Source of the DNA: Terrisporobacter vanillatitrophus
GTDB taxonomy: Bacteria > Bacillota > Clostridia > Peptostreptococcales > Peptostreptococcaceae
Length of the DNA stretch: 64,000 nucleotides
Assembly: GCF_051148895.1 (NCBI RefSeq)
Contig: NZ_CP154625.1
Location: forward strand, 186,001-250,000
Direction: 5' to 3'
The first letter of the stretch is position 1; every line of letters begins with the position of its first letter. The notes beneath the pieces are model-generated. The model did not search any database. It saw only the letters and a list, made by a program, of their open reading frames with translations, and was not told the origin of the DNA. Below are positions 27,370-36,546 of the stretch, piece by piece. Made by a program: the position numbers and the translations under genes.

Positions 27370-28416
27370 GTGAATTTAATAGAAAACATATCAAGAAATA
27401 TTTATCCATTAGAAGAAAAATACATAAAGCAAGCAGAAGAAAGATTAGATAGGCTTATAAAGCCAAAAGGAAGTTTAGGTAAAATGGAACATATTTGTGC
27501 ACAACTTGCAGGAATATATGGAAGAAAATATTTTGATACATCAAAAAAGGTAATAATAGCTTTTGGAGCAGATCATGGAGTTTATGAAGAAGGTGTAGCT
27601 CCAGATCCTCAAAATATTACTATATTGCAATTTCAAAATTTCCCTAAAAAAATAAATGGTGTTGGAACAATTTCAAAATTTGTAGGGGCTGATGTTTTAG
27701 CAGTTGATGTAGGGATAAATTGTGATGAAAAAATAGATGGTGTAATTGATTATAAAATAAGAAAAGGAACGTCTAATATGGCAAAAGGGCCTGCCATGAC
27801 AAGAGAAGAAGCAGAAAAATGTATATCAATAGGAATAGAAATGGCAGAAAAGTGTATTCAAGATGATTATACTTTAATTGGCATAGGAGAAATGGGAATA
27901 GCTAATACTACTCCATCTACTGCCATAGTTTCAGTTTTTGGAAATTATGACCCAGAAGAGATTACAGGAATAGGAGCTGGTCTAAAGAAAGAGTTGATTA
28001 AACATAAAGCAGAAGTAATAAGAAAATCTATAGCATTAAATAAACCTAATCCAAAAGATGCAATAGATGTGTTAGCTAAAGTAGGTGGATTCGAGATAGG
28101 TGCCATGGCAGGTGTAATTCTAGGATGTGCAGCTAATAGAATACCTGTTGTGTTAGATGGATTTATATCATATGCAGCAGCACTATTAGCATATCATATT
28201 AATCCAAAAACAAAATATTACATGATAGCTTCTCATTTATCTGCAGAACCTGGAACAAAGAAAGCATTAGAGATTATGGGGTTACAACCATTTTTAGATA
28301 TGGATATGAGGCTAGGAGAAGGAAGTGGAGCAGCGCTATCTTTCAATATAATAGAAGCTGCAAATTATGTATACAAAAATATGGCAACATTTGATGAGGT
28401 AGATATGGGAAGATAA
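27370..28416 (+). CDS. cobT: Nicotinate-nucleotide--dimethylbenzimidazole phosphoribosyltransferase
   Basis: It makes alpha-ribazole phosphate, the lower ligand precursor of cobalamin. 348 residues from GTG 27370, nine bases after AAGGGGGG; the frame continues upstream to an ATG at 27316 that lacks a ribosome site and gives a non-family N terminus. Motifs: KPKGSLG near residue 22, ADHGVYEEGVAP near residue 70, GIGEMGIANTTPS near residue 175 and the catalytic Glu in RLGEGSGAA near residue 320. First of four cobalamin genes, with no riboswitch directly upstream. Confidence 0.95.
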   Translation: MNLIENISRNIYPLEEKYIKQAEERLDRLIKPKGSLGKMEHICAQLAGIYGRKYFDTSKKVIIAFGADHGVYEEGVAPDPQNITILQFQNFPKKINGVGTISKFVGADVLAVDVGINCDEKIDGVIDYKIRKGTSNMAKGPAMTREEAEKCISIGIEMAEKCIQDDYTLIGIGEMGIANTTPSTAIVSVFGNYDPEEITGIGAGLKKELIKHKAEVIRKSIALNKPNPKDAIDVLAKVGGFEIGAMAGVILGCAANRIPVVLDGFISYAAALLAYHINPKTKYYMIASHLSAEPGTKKALEIMGLQPFLDMDMRLGEGSGAALSFNIIEAANYVYKNMATFDEVDMGR

Positions 28417-28435
28417 TATCTAAAGGAGATCATTT

Positions 28436-28993
28436 ATGAGTAATATCATTTTAGTTACAGGTGGAGCAAGATCGGGTAAGAGTAGTTTTGCTGAATCACT
28501 TTGTATAAAACAAAACAATAAAACGGCATATATTGCTACGTCAGTAGCATTTGATGATGAAATGAAAAATCGAGTAAAAAAACACCAAGAGAGTAGACCT
28601 AAAGATTGGAAAACTTATGAGATATATAAAGATATATATTCTATAGTTGAAGAATTGGATAAAAATCATGATACAGTAATAATGGACTGTGTAACTCTTA
28701 TGGTTAATAACTTAATGTTTACTCATGGAATAGAAGTAGATGAGGCTACATCTGAAGAATTAAATAAATTAGAAAATTATATAAGAGAGCAAATAATTAA
28801 ATTATTAGAAGCTATTAAAAAAACAAATTTATATTTTGTAATAGTAACTAATGAAATTGGAATGGGAATTGTACCAGAAAATAAGCTATCTAGAATATAT
28901 GGTGATTTTATAGGAAGAGCAAATCAATTAATAGGTAGTTATAGCGATGAAGTTTATTTTGTTGTAAGTGGAATTCCTATGAAAGTGAAGTGA
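28436..28993 (+). CDS. cobU: Adenosylcobinamide kinase/guanylyltransferase
   Basis: It phosphorylates adenosylcobinamide and then adds GMP to give adenosylcobinamide-GDP. 185 residues. The P-loop GGARSGKS is near residue 8, and the segment KNRVKKHQESRP carries the guanylylated His. Starts 19 bases after cobT with AAAGGAGA, and its stop overlaps the first possible start of cobS. Confidence 0.95.
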   Translation: MSNIILVTGGARSGKSSFAESLCIKQNNKTAYIATSVAFDDEMKNRVKKHQESRPKDWKTYEIYKDIYSIVEELDKNHDTVIMDCVTLMVNNLMFTHGIEVDEATSEELNKLENYIREQIIKLLEAIKKTNLYFVIVTNEIGMGIVPENKLSRIYGDFIGRANQLIGSYSDEVYFVVSGIPMKVK

Positions 28994-28998
28994 TGATT

Positions 28999-29766
28999 AT
29001 GAAAAGGTTTATAGGATTATTACAATTCATGACTAGAATACCTATTAAAGCAGATATTGGATTTGATGAAGAATTCCACGAATCTATAGTATATTTTCCA
29101 TTAGTAGGATTTGTAATAGGGTTGATTTCTTTCATTATAGGAAGTTTGTCAATTCAAATATTTGAGCCATTTATAACATCTATAATTATTGTGGCAGGAG
29201 AAGTTATATTAACTGGTGGATTGCATATTGATGGTTTGGGAGATACATTTGATGCCATATATAGTAACAGAGATAAAGAGAGAATGCTGGAGATAATGAA
29301 AGATTCAAGATTAGGAACAAACTCTCTTCTAGCTATATTATTTTTAGTATTAATAAAAATAGGATTATTAAATTCTGCTATAAATAGCAATCTTATGTGT
29401 TTAATTATATTCATGCCTATGATATCTCGTTTAGGAGTTATAGTTATGCTTTATAAAACTGTAACACCAAGAAAAGTAGGTATGGGTAATATATTTATTG
29501 GTAAAGCAACTAAAGGCATGTTTATAACAGCTATATTATATACTGTTGTTATTCTTGTAGTTATTAGTAAATTCGTATTTTTATCAACTACTTCAAATAT
29601 AATAAAATTACTATTATCAATTATGGCAGTAATGTTATTTGATTATTTATTTAAAAATCATATTTATAAGAAAATTGATGGTGTAACGGGAGATATATTG
29701 GGGTGTACTATTGAGTTGGGAGAATTAATATTTTTATTATTTTCCTATATAGTTATTCTAATTTAA
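28999..29766 (+). CDS. cobS: Cobalamin synthase (adenosylcobinamide-GDP ribazoletransferase)
   Basis: An integral membrane enzyme joining alpha-ribazole to adenosylcobinamide-GDP. About 255 residues with six or so hydrophobic segments. LTGGLHIDGLGDTFD near residue 75 and KDSRLGTNS near residue 105 are the family motifs with metal-binding Asp. The start could be ATG 28999 or GTG 28990, which overlaps the cobU stop; spacing from AAGTGA favours 28999 slightly. Confidence 0.94.
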   Translation: MKRFIGLLQFMTRIPIKADIGFDEEFHESIVYFPLVGFVIGLISFIIGSLSIQIFEPFITSIIIVAGEVILTGGLHIDGLGDTFDAIYSNRDKERMLEIMKDSRLGTNSLLAILFLVLIKIGLLNSAINSNLMCLIIFMPMISRLGVIVMLYKTVTPRKVGMGNIFIGKATKGMFITAILYTVVILVVISKFVFLSTTSNIIKLLLSIMAVMLFDYLFKNHIYKKIDGVTGDILGCTIELGELIFLLFSYIVILI

Positions 29767-29775
29767 GGTGATGAA

Positions 29776-30384
29776 ATGATAAAGTTAATCTTGGTAAGAC
29801 ATGGTATAACTATTTGTAATGAGGGCGGCGCGTTGTCTGGACTTACAGATAGTATATTAAGTGAAAAAGGGAAGTTACAAGCAAATAAGATTGCAGAGTA
29901 TTTAAAAGATGAAGATATAGATAAAATATATACTACACCTTTTTCTAGAACAAAAGACACAATTAAAAAATTGGCTGAAGTTAAAAATATTCAAACTAAA
30001 GAAACTAGTCAATTTAATGAAATAAATTTTGGCGACTTTGAGGGACTACCATTTAAAGTAATTGAAGAAAAATATCCAAAAGAAGTTGAAAAAATGATAA
30101 AAGAAGGATTTGAATATAAGTATCCTAATGGTGAGAGCTTGAAAGATACTTTTATAAGAGCAAAAAATGAAATGAGTAAAATTATAAATAATAATGATAA
30201 TTCTACTGTATTAATTTGCTCTCATGGAGGTACAATTAGGAATATAATTTCTTATCTGATATGTGATGATTATAAATATCACTGGAATTTTAAAATAGAT
30301 AATGGATCTATAACAGAGATAGAAGTAGATAATAACTTTGCAGTAATTAATAAGTTAAATGATACATCATATATGAATTTATAA
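29776..30384 (+). CDS. cobC: Histidine phosphatase, likely alpha-ribazole phosphatase
   Basis: A 202-residue phosphoglycerate-mutase-like phosphatase. The catalytic RHG motif is at residues 9-11 (LVRHGIT), and CSHGGTIR holds the second His near residue 153. The position at the end of cobT-cobU-cobS supports the alpha-ribazole-5'-phosphate phosphatase function; sequence alone would allow another small phosphatase. The insert after RHG (EGGALSGLTDS) is close to that of other CobC proteins. Confidence 0.88.
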   Translation: MIKLILVRHGITICNEGGALSGLTDSILSEKGKLQANKIAEYLKDEDIDKIYTTPFSRTKDTIKKLAEVKNIQTKETSQFNEINFGDFEGLPFKVIEEKYPKEVEKMIKEGFEYKYPNGESLKDTFIRAKNEMSKIINNNDNSTVLICSHGGTIRNIISYLICDDYKYHWNFKIDNGSITEIEVDNNFAVINKLNDTSYMNL

Positions 30385-30392
30385 AATTAAGA

Positions 30393-30426
30393 AGAGAACC
30401 TAACTTGATAATAGGTTCTCTTTGTT
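30393..30426. terminator. Bidirectional terminator between cobC and 4hbD
   Basis: AGAGAACCTA/TAGGTTCTCT stem with flanking T-rich sequence on both sides, between convergent genes. Confidence 0.85.
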
Positions 30427-30429
30427 ATT

Positions 30430-31545
30430 TTAATATAAAGATTTATAAATGTTATAAACAGCATCTTTATTTAAAGAAGCGTAGGCGTTATTCATTAATC
30501 TACTTTGTTTAGTAAGAACATTTTCAGTAAAAGATACTAAATCTTCCTCAGTGACACCATAGCCTTTTAAAGACTTCTTTGGAAGTATTTTATAAAGCAG
30601 ATTATCTAATTCTTCAAAAACTTCTTTATCAGAACAATTAAGAACTTCTGTCAAAATATTATTGAGTCTTTTAATTTTTCCACTTGGATTTAATTTGTAA
30701 TATGTTTTAAATATTTCTGTAAAACAAACATAATTAGATTCTCCATGAGGAACGTGGTAAATTGAACCTAAAGGATAACTCATGGCATGAACAGCTCCAC
30801 AACCAGCATTTCCAAAAGCTATACCAGCATAAGTACTAGCAATTAAGAAATCATCTAGAAAATTATTCAGATTAACTTTTCCATTAGCAACAATATTCTT
30901 ATACCCATTTATAATCATTTTTATAGCTTCTATGGAATACATTTCTGTAAAAACCGAAGCTTTTGGAGATACAAAAGATTCAATTGCATGAATCAGAGCG
31001 TCAATGGAGCTGGCAGCAAAAACTTTAAAAGGTAAAACCTTTAGTAGTTCAGGGATTAATACGGCATAGTCTGCTAGAATTTCATCATGAGCAAGACCAA
31101 GTTTACTGTTTATAGAATTTAAATGAAGTACAGATATATTAGTAACCTCGCTACCAGTACCACAAGTTGTAGGTATAAGTATTAATTCTTTATTTTTCAT
31201 AGGTTCAAATTTATTTTCAAATAAATCACAAACAGGTGTAGGTTTTTCTAAGGCAAAAAGTTTTGCCACGTCTAAAATACTTCCTCCACCAATTCCTATA
31301 ACTCTTTTATAATTAGTATCTTTAATTTGGTTATATATTTTTTCAACCATTACGTCAGTAGGTTCGCCACTACCAAAATCTCTTCTGTATATTACAGTAG
31401 CATCTTCAATAAAATTTTCAAAAAATGGTTTGTAAATATATTCATTTGTTATTATTAAGTCATTTTTATTTATATTAAATTTTGAACAAAATTCTTCACA
31501 CTTATTAAAAGTAAGTATTTCTGGAGATAATTTAAAGCGTTTCAT
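30430..31545 (-). CDS. 4hbD: 4-hydroxybutyrate dehydrogenase (iron-type alcohol dehydrogenase)
   Basis: It reduces succinate semialdehyde to 4-hydroxybutyrate with NADH in the clostridial succinate-to-butyrate route. 371 residues, the same length as the C. kluyveri enzyme, and similar throughout: GIGGGSILDVAK (near residue 98), PTTCGTGSEVTN (near residue 138), metal His in DALIHAIESFVSP, NAGCGAVHAMSYPLG and HVPHGESNY. Monocistronic on the - strand. The partner genes (succinate-CoA transferase, semialdehyde dehydrogenase) are not in the window. Confidence 0.9.
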   Translation of the reverse strand: MKRFKLSPEILTFNKCEEFCSKFNINKNDLIITNEYIYKPFFENFIEDATVIYRRDFGSGEPTDVMVEKIYNQIKDTNYKRVIGIGGGSILDVAKLFALEKPTPVCDLFENKFEPMKNKELILIPTTCGTGSEVTNISVLHLNSINSKLGLAHDEILADYAVLIPELLKVLPFKVFAASSIDALIHAIESFVSPKASVFTEMYSIEAIKMIINGYKNIVANGKVNLNNFLDDFLIASTYAGIAFGNAGCGAVHAMSYPLGSIYHVPHGESNYVCFTEIFKTYYKLNPSGKIKRLNNILTEVLNCSDKEVFEELDNLLYKILPKKSLKGYGVTEEDLVSFTENVLTKQSRLMNNAYASLNKDAVYNIYKSLY

Positions 31546-31689
31546 ATGTAATCCTTCCCAACAATTTAAAATTTTTTATTTAATTGTAATATGAGTCATA
31601 TTATGTTCATTATATCATAAGATATTTAGTAAAATTATATATGAAATGTATGTGCTAACAAAAAAATTATAAAAATAACTAAAAATTTA

Positions 31690-31718
31690 TTGACATAATT
31701 TCAAAATACGTATATTAT
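31690..31718 (+). promoter_or_regulatory. Promoter of the T-box/arg operon
   Basis: Consensus TTGACA (31690-31695), 17-base spacer, TATTAT (31713-31718), about 35 bases before the T-box leader. Confidence 0.8.
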
Positions 31719-31751
31719 TCTTAAATAAATACAAAATACAAAAATATATAA

Positions 31752-31978
31752 ATCCAGTGAAGAAGAGAGTAGCGTAAATGAAAGTTATAGAGAGCCGAGG
31801 GTGGTGGAAGCTTGGTATGGAAGTTTATTGCGAAGAGAGCTTTGGAGGAGACTATGGGAAAATTAGTATAATAGTCGGCGATCTGCCTTAAAGATTTGAG
31901 TGGATAAGTAATTTACTTGTCAAATAGAGTGGTACCACGGATTTCCGCCTCTTAGTGTTTTGCTAAGGGGCTTTTTTT
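31752..31978 (+). promoter_or_regulatory. T-box leader controlling argCJBD
   Basis: An uncharged-tRNA sensing leader. The T-box sequence AGAGTGGTACCACGG is at 31926-31940. Stem I opens with the AGTA motif (AAGAGAGTAGCG) and closes with GCGAAGAGAGC (31830-31840). The terminator GCCTCTTAG..CTAAGGGGC plus T7 is at 31947-31978, with the antiterminator overlapping its 5' arm. The specifier codon is in the GAAGAGAG stretch; AGA (Arg) would fit the operon, but GAG is possible in another register. Confidence 0.93.
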
Positions 31979-32005
31979 AGTTGGAAAAATGAGGGGGAAT
32001 TGTGA

Positions 32006-33040
32006 ATGAAGAAGATGAAAGTTGGAATTATCGGATCTACTGGTTATGTTGGAGGGGAACTTATAAGGTTATTATCAAATCATCCTAATATTGTAATAAG
32101 CGCCTTGGGATCAAATTCATTTGTAGATGAATATATCAATGATATTTATTTTAATTTGGGAGAAAACTATAAAATTAAATGCATAGAGAATGAAAAAGTT
32201 ATAGATGATTGTGATTTTTTATTTTTGGCTTTGCCGCATGGTATTAGTGAAAAGTTTGTAATAGATGCAGTAAAAAAAGGCAAGAAAGTTATTGATTTGG
32301 GTGCGGATTTTAGACTGAGAGATGAGGTACAATTTAAAAAATGGTATGGAGTGGATTTTTTAGATAAAAAATTGCACGAATATTCTGTATATGGTTTGTG
32401 TGAAATTTACAGAGAAAAAATTAAGACCACAAATTTAGTAGCAAATCCAGGCTGTTATGTTACAAGTATATCTTTACCTTTAATGATTTTATTAAGAGAA
32501 AACATGATAGAAAGTACAAATATTATTGCTGATTCTAAGTCAGGCGTTACAGGTGCTGGTAGAAATTTATCTTTATCATCACATTATGCAGAAATAAATG
32601 AAAATATTGTGCCATATAAGATTTCAAGTCATAGACATATTCCAGAAATTGAACAAAATTTAAGTAATGCAGCAGAAAAAGAAGTGAAAATTATATTTAC
32701 ACCAACTTTAATTCCTGTAAATAGAGGTATTTTATCAACTATTTATTGTGACAAAAAAAATTCAGTTACTATTGAAGAAATACATCATAAACTAACAAAT
32801 TTTTATAAAAATGACGAGTTTGTAGAAGTTTTACCTTTAGGAAAAATAGCTACTATAAAACATGTGAGATTCTCAAATAAATGTGCAATATCAATTCATG
32901 AAAACAATGGAAAGTTAATAATTTGTTCAACAATAGACAATATGATTAAAGGTGCAGCAGGTCAAGCAATACAAAATATGAATATAATGTGTGGTTTTAA
33001 AGAAAATGAAGGATTAAGCAGTATATCAACTGCTTTTTGA
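32006..33040 (+). CDS. argC: N-acetyl-gamma-glutamyl-phosphate reductase
   Basis: It reduces N-acetylglutamyl phosphate to the semialdehyde with NADPH, the third step of arginine synthesis. 344 residues. The NADP motif GSTGYVGGEL is at the N terminus, and the catalytic Cys lies in ANPGCYVTS (near residue 149). ATG with GAGGGGGA upstream, 28 bases after the T-box terminator. First gene of argCJBD. Confidence 0.96.
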   Translation: MKKMKVGIIGSTGYVGGELIRLLSNHPNIVISALGSNSFVDEYINDIYFNLGENYKIKCIENEKVIDDCDFLFLALPHGISEKFVIDAVKKGKKVIDLGADFRLRDEVQFKKWYGVDFLDKKLHEYSVYGLCEIYREKIKTTNLVANPGCYVTSISLPLMILLRENMIESTNIIADSKSGVTGAGRNLSLSSHYAEINENIVPYKISSHRHIPEIEQNLSNAAEKEVKIIFTPTLIPVNRGILSTIYCDKKNSVTIEEIHHKLTNFYKNDEFVEVLPLGKIATIKHVRFSNKCAISIHENNGKLIICSTIDNMIKGAAGQAIQNMNIMCGFKENEGLSSISTAF

Positions 33041-33059
33041 TGAAGGGAGGGAATGTGTT

Positions 33060-34277
33060 ATGGAAATAATTAAAGGTGGAGTTACAGCGGCTAAAGGGTT
33101 TAAGGCATCAGGAATTCATGTTGGATTAAGAAGAAATGTTGAAAAGAAAGATTTAGCTTTAGTTTATTCTGATGTGGTTTGTAATGCAGCGGCTGTTTAT
33201 ACACAAAATAGAATAAAGGGTAATCCTATTTATGTTACACAAGATCATATCAAAAATGGAAAGGCTCAGGCCATAATTATTAATAGTGCAAATGCAAATA
33301 CTTTTAATGGAAAAGATGGACTTATAAATGCGTACAAAATGACTGAGTTTACTTCAGAAAAATTAAGCATAAAAAAAGAAGATGTACTAGTAGCATCTAC
33401 AGGAGTTATAGGTGAACCTTTAAAGATAAATCTTATTGAACAAAATATGGATAATCTAGTACATGGACTAAGCAAAAAAGGTCACTTAGCGGCAAGAGAA
33501 GCTATTATGACAACGGATATGATAAAAAAAGAAATGACTGTATCTATTCAATGTGACGAAAAAGAAGTAATTATTGGCGGGATGGCAAAAGGATCTGGTA
33601 TGATTCATCCTAACATGGCTACAGTTTTAGGGTTTATTACAACAGATTTAAATATAGAGCAAAATTTACTACAAGAAGCCATATCATCAGCCGTTAAAAA
33701 AAGTTTCAATAGAATAAGCGTAGATGGCCAAACTAGCACAAATGATATGGTGATAATTCTTGCCAATGGAAAAGCAGAAAATAAAAAAATAAAAGAAAAA
33801 AACGAAGACTACAGAAAATTTTTATTAGCACTTACTTATATTTGTAAAGAATTAGCTAAATGTGTGGCAAAGGATGGAGAAGGAGCATCTAAGTTAATTG
33901 AGTGTGAGGTTAGTGGTTCCCTAGATGAAGAAATAGCAGCTAAAATAGCAAAAGCGGTTATAACATCTACTTTAGTAAAAACAGCAGTATTTGGATCTGA
34001 TGCTAACTGGGGAAGAATTTTATGTGCCATAGGATGTGAAGATGTGCATATAGATTTGGATAAAATAGATGTCACTTTTGAAAGTAAAAAAGGATATTTA
34101 GAAGTATGTAAAAGAGGGGTTCCATTGGAATTTAATGAAGATAAAGCAAAGAAAGTTTTAGGTGACGATGAAATAACTATTTTGATTGAACTTAATATGG
34201 GAGAAGAAAGGGCAACTGCTTGGGGATGTGATTTGACTTATGAATATGTGCGAATTAATGGAAGTTATAGAAGTTAG
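33060..34277 (+). CDS. argJ: Ornithine acetyltransferase / N-acetylglutamate synthase
   Basis: It recycles the acetyl group from N-acetylornithine to glutamate and may also use acetyl-CoA. 405 residues. The precursor self-cleaves before Thr188 in HPNMATVLGF, giving alpha and beta chains. The oxyanion-hole region VASTGVIGEPL lies near residue 111. Its presence implies the cyclic acetyl pathway. Confidence 0.96.
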   Translation: MEIIKGGVTAAKGFKASGIHVGLRRNVEKKDLALVYSDVVCNAAAVYTQNRIKGNPIYVTQDHIKNGKAQAIIINSANANTFNGKDGLINAYKMTEFTSEKLSIKKEDVLVASTGVIGEPLKINLIEQNMDNLVHGLSKKGHLAAREAIMTTDMIKKEMTVSIQCDEKEVIIGGMAKGSGMIHPNMATVLGFITTDLNIEQNLLQEAISSAVKKSFNRISVDGQTSTNDMVIILANGKAENKKIKEKNEDYRKFLLALTYICKELAKCVAKDGEGASKLIECEVSGSLDEEIAAKIAKAVITSTLVKTAVFGSDANWGRILCAIGCEDVHIDLDKIDVTFESKKGYLEVCKRGVPLEFNEDKAKKVLGDDEITILIELNMGEERATAWGCDLTYEYVRINGSYRS

Positions 34278-34288
34278 GGAGTGAAAAA

Positions 34289-35140
34289 ATGATTAATGAT
34301 GAAAAAGCTAAAATTTTAGTTGAAACATTACCTTATATAGAAAAATACAGTGGAAAAACCATGGTAGTAAAATACGGTGGTTCAGCCATGCAAAACGATA
34401 GACTAAAAGATTCTGTTATGGAAGATATAATTCTAATGAGTTATGTGGGAATTAATGTGGTCTTAGTTCATGGTGGAGGAAAAGAAATAAATAAAATTTT
34501 AGATAAATTGGATATACAAAACGAATTTATAAATGGTCTTAGATATACTGATGAAGACACTATGGAAGTTGTTCAGATGGTGCTATCAGGCAAGATAAAT
34601 AAAGATCTTGTTTCAAAGATAAATAGCAAAGGTGGAAATGCTTTAGGTCTTTGTGGAATAGATGGAAATATGCTGTTATGTGAAGAATTACAAGAAGAAA
34701 TAGATTTGGGTTTTGTAGGAAAAATAAAAAAAGTAAATACGAAGGTGATAAATGACTGCTTAAAAGATGGATATATATCTGTAATTGCCACAGTAGGAGT
34801 AGATGAAGAAGGAAATTCCTACAATATTAACGGTGATTTGGCTGCATCAGCCATAGCAAAGGAATTAAAAGCAGAAAAGTTAATTTTACTTACAGACGTT
34901 CCTGGTTTATTGAAAGAGCCTAGTATGGATGAAACTTTAATTTCAGAAATAAAAAAAGAAGAAATACACACTTTATTTGAAGATGGAACAATATCAGGAG
35001 GTATGATTCCAAAGGTTAACTGTTGTTTAGAGGCTTTGGAAAGTGGTGTAAAAAGAGTTCATATACTTGACGGAAGAATAAGACATTCTATAATTATGGA
35101 GTTGTTCACAGATGCAGGAATAGGAACATTAATTTATTAA
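34289..35140 (+). CDS. argB: Acetylglutamate kinase
   Basis: It phosphorylates N-acetylglutamate with ATP. 283 residues of the amino-acid kinase fold. MVVKYGGSAM near residue 25, VLVHGGGKEI near residue 60 and ISGGMIPKV near residue 235 are the substrate and ATP sites. The first residues lack the long N-terminal helix of arginine-sensitive hexameric enzymes, only partly excluding feedback inhibition. It starts 11 bases after argJ. Confidence 0.96.
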   Translation: MINDEKAKILVETLPYIEKYSGKTMVVKYGGSAMQNDRLKDSVMEDIILMSYVGINVVLVHGGGKEINKILDKLDIQNEFINGLRYTDEDTMEVVQMVLSGKINKDLVSKINSKGGNALGLCGIDGNMLLCEELQEEIDLGFVGKIKKVNTKVINDCLKDGYISVIATVGVDEEGNSYNINGDLAASAIAKELKAEKLILLTDVPGLLKEPSMDETLISEIKKEEIHTLFEDGTISGGMIPKVNCCLEALESGVKRVHILDGRIRHSIIMELFTDAGIGTLIY

Positions 35141-35153
35141 GGGGGGAATATGA

Positions 35154-36365
35154 ATGTTAAATAGTAAGGAAACTATTTTAGTAAAAGAAAGTACTGATAT
35201 GATTAAGGAAAAATGGAATAAATATTTTATGAATACTTATGCACAAACACCTGTAGTTATAGACAGAGGAGAAGGTTCCACATTAACAGATGTGTATGGG
35301 AAAGAATATATAGATTTTACAAGTGGATATGGGGCATCATCATTAGGATATAACAATGAAAAACTGGTAAAAGCTTTACAAGATCAGATATCCAAAATAA
35401 CTCATGTATCAAACTTATTCTTTTCACAGAATATGATTGATTCAGGTGAAAAATTAATAAAAGCAAGTAAAATGAGCAAGGTATTTTTTATAAACTCAGG
35501 ATCAGAAGCCACTGAATTATCTATGAAAATTGCTAGAAAATATAGCTCACAAAAATACGGAGAAAGCAGAGGTACCATATTAAGTTTGAAAGATTCTTTT
35601 CATGGAAGAACTATGATGGCTTTAATGGCAACGGGAGTAGATAAATATCATAAATATTTTTATCCTCTACCGGAAGGATTTAAATATACTGAAAAAAATA
35701 ATATAGAAGATTTTAAGAAAGCAGTAGAAGACGAAAGTATATGTGCAGTTTTAATGGAGCCTATTCAAGGTGAAGGTGGAGTACATGTACTTAAAGAAGA
35801 TTATTTGAAAGAAGTAATTAAAATTTGCCATAAAAAAGATATTTTAGTTATTTTTGATGAAGTTCAATGTGGAATAGGAAGAAGTGGAAAATTATTTGCT
35901 TATAACCATTACAACTTACAACCAGATATAGTAGCCATTGCCAAGGGAATTGGTGCAGGAATTCCTGTAAGTGGAGTTTTAACTAATGAAAAAACAAGTA
36001 AAGTACTAAATCCAGGAGATCATGGTTCAACTTTTGGGGGAAATATATTAGCCATGACTGCTATATCAGCAGTTCTTGATGAAATAGAAGCACCAGGTTT
36101 TTACGAAGAAGTTGAAGCTAAGGGAAAATATATAATGGACTATATTAAAAAGTTGAATAGCGATAAAGTTGTGGAAGTAAGAGGAAAAGGGCTTATGATA
36201 GGTGTGGAGCTAAATGTTAACGCACCAGATATAATAGATAAATGTGTTGAAGAAGGAGTGTTATTTTTAAAAACCAATGAGCATGTTATAAGAATGTTGC
36301 CACCATTAGTTATTACTTATGATGAGATAAATAAAGGTCTAGAGGTTTTAAAAAAATATCTATAA
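35154..36365 (+). CDS. argD: Acetylornithine aminotransferase
   Basis: A PLP-dependent aminotransferase making N-acetylornithine from the semialdehyde. 403 residues. NSGSEATELSMKIAR near residue 114 binds the cofactor phosphate, DEVQCGIGRSG near residue 235 holds the pyridine-binding Asp, and Lys264 (AIAKGIGAG) is the Schiff-base lysine. Last gene of the operon; argF, argG and argH are not in the window. Confidence 0.95.
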   Translation: MLNSKETILVKESTDMIKEKWNKYFMNTYAQTPVVIDRGEGSTLTDVYGKEYIDFTSGYGASSLGYNNEKLVKALQDQISKITHVSNLFFSQNMIDSGEKLIKASKMSKVFFINSGSEATELSMKIARKYSSQKYGESRGTILSLKDSFHGRTMMALMATGVDKYHKYFYPLPEGFKYTEKNNIEDFKKAVEDESICAVLMEPIQGEGGVHVLKEDYLKEVIKICHKKDILVIFDEVQCGIGRSGKLFAYNHYNLQPDIVAIAKGIGAGIPVSGVLTNEKTSKVLNPGDHGSTFGGNILAMTAISAVLDEIEAPGFYEEVEAKGKYIMDYIKKLNSDKVVEVRGKGLMIGVELNVNAPDIIDKCVEEGVLFLKTNEHVIRMLPPLVITYDEINKGLEVLKKYL

Positions 36366-36372
36366 ATTAATT

Positions 36373-36408
36373 AAAGGTGAGAAATTAAATTTTCTCACCT
36401 TTGATTTT
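36373..36408 (+). terminator. Terminator of the arg operon
   Basis: AAAGGTGAGAAA and TTTCTCACCTTT form a 12-bp stem, followed by GATTTT. Confidence 0.88.
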
Positions 36409-36546
36409 ACATAAAATATCAAAAATATTGCTGAATTTTAAACAAATAGATTATACTTTTATTAAGTGTAAAATTAAAGGGTTTTATTTGAAAATAAATT
36501 AAAAGGATATAATAATAAGAAGTATTACTTACAAAAGGAGATTATT

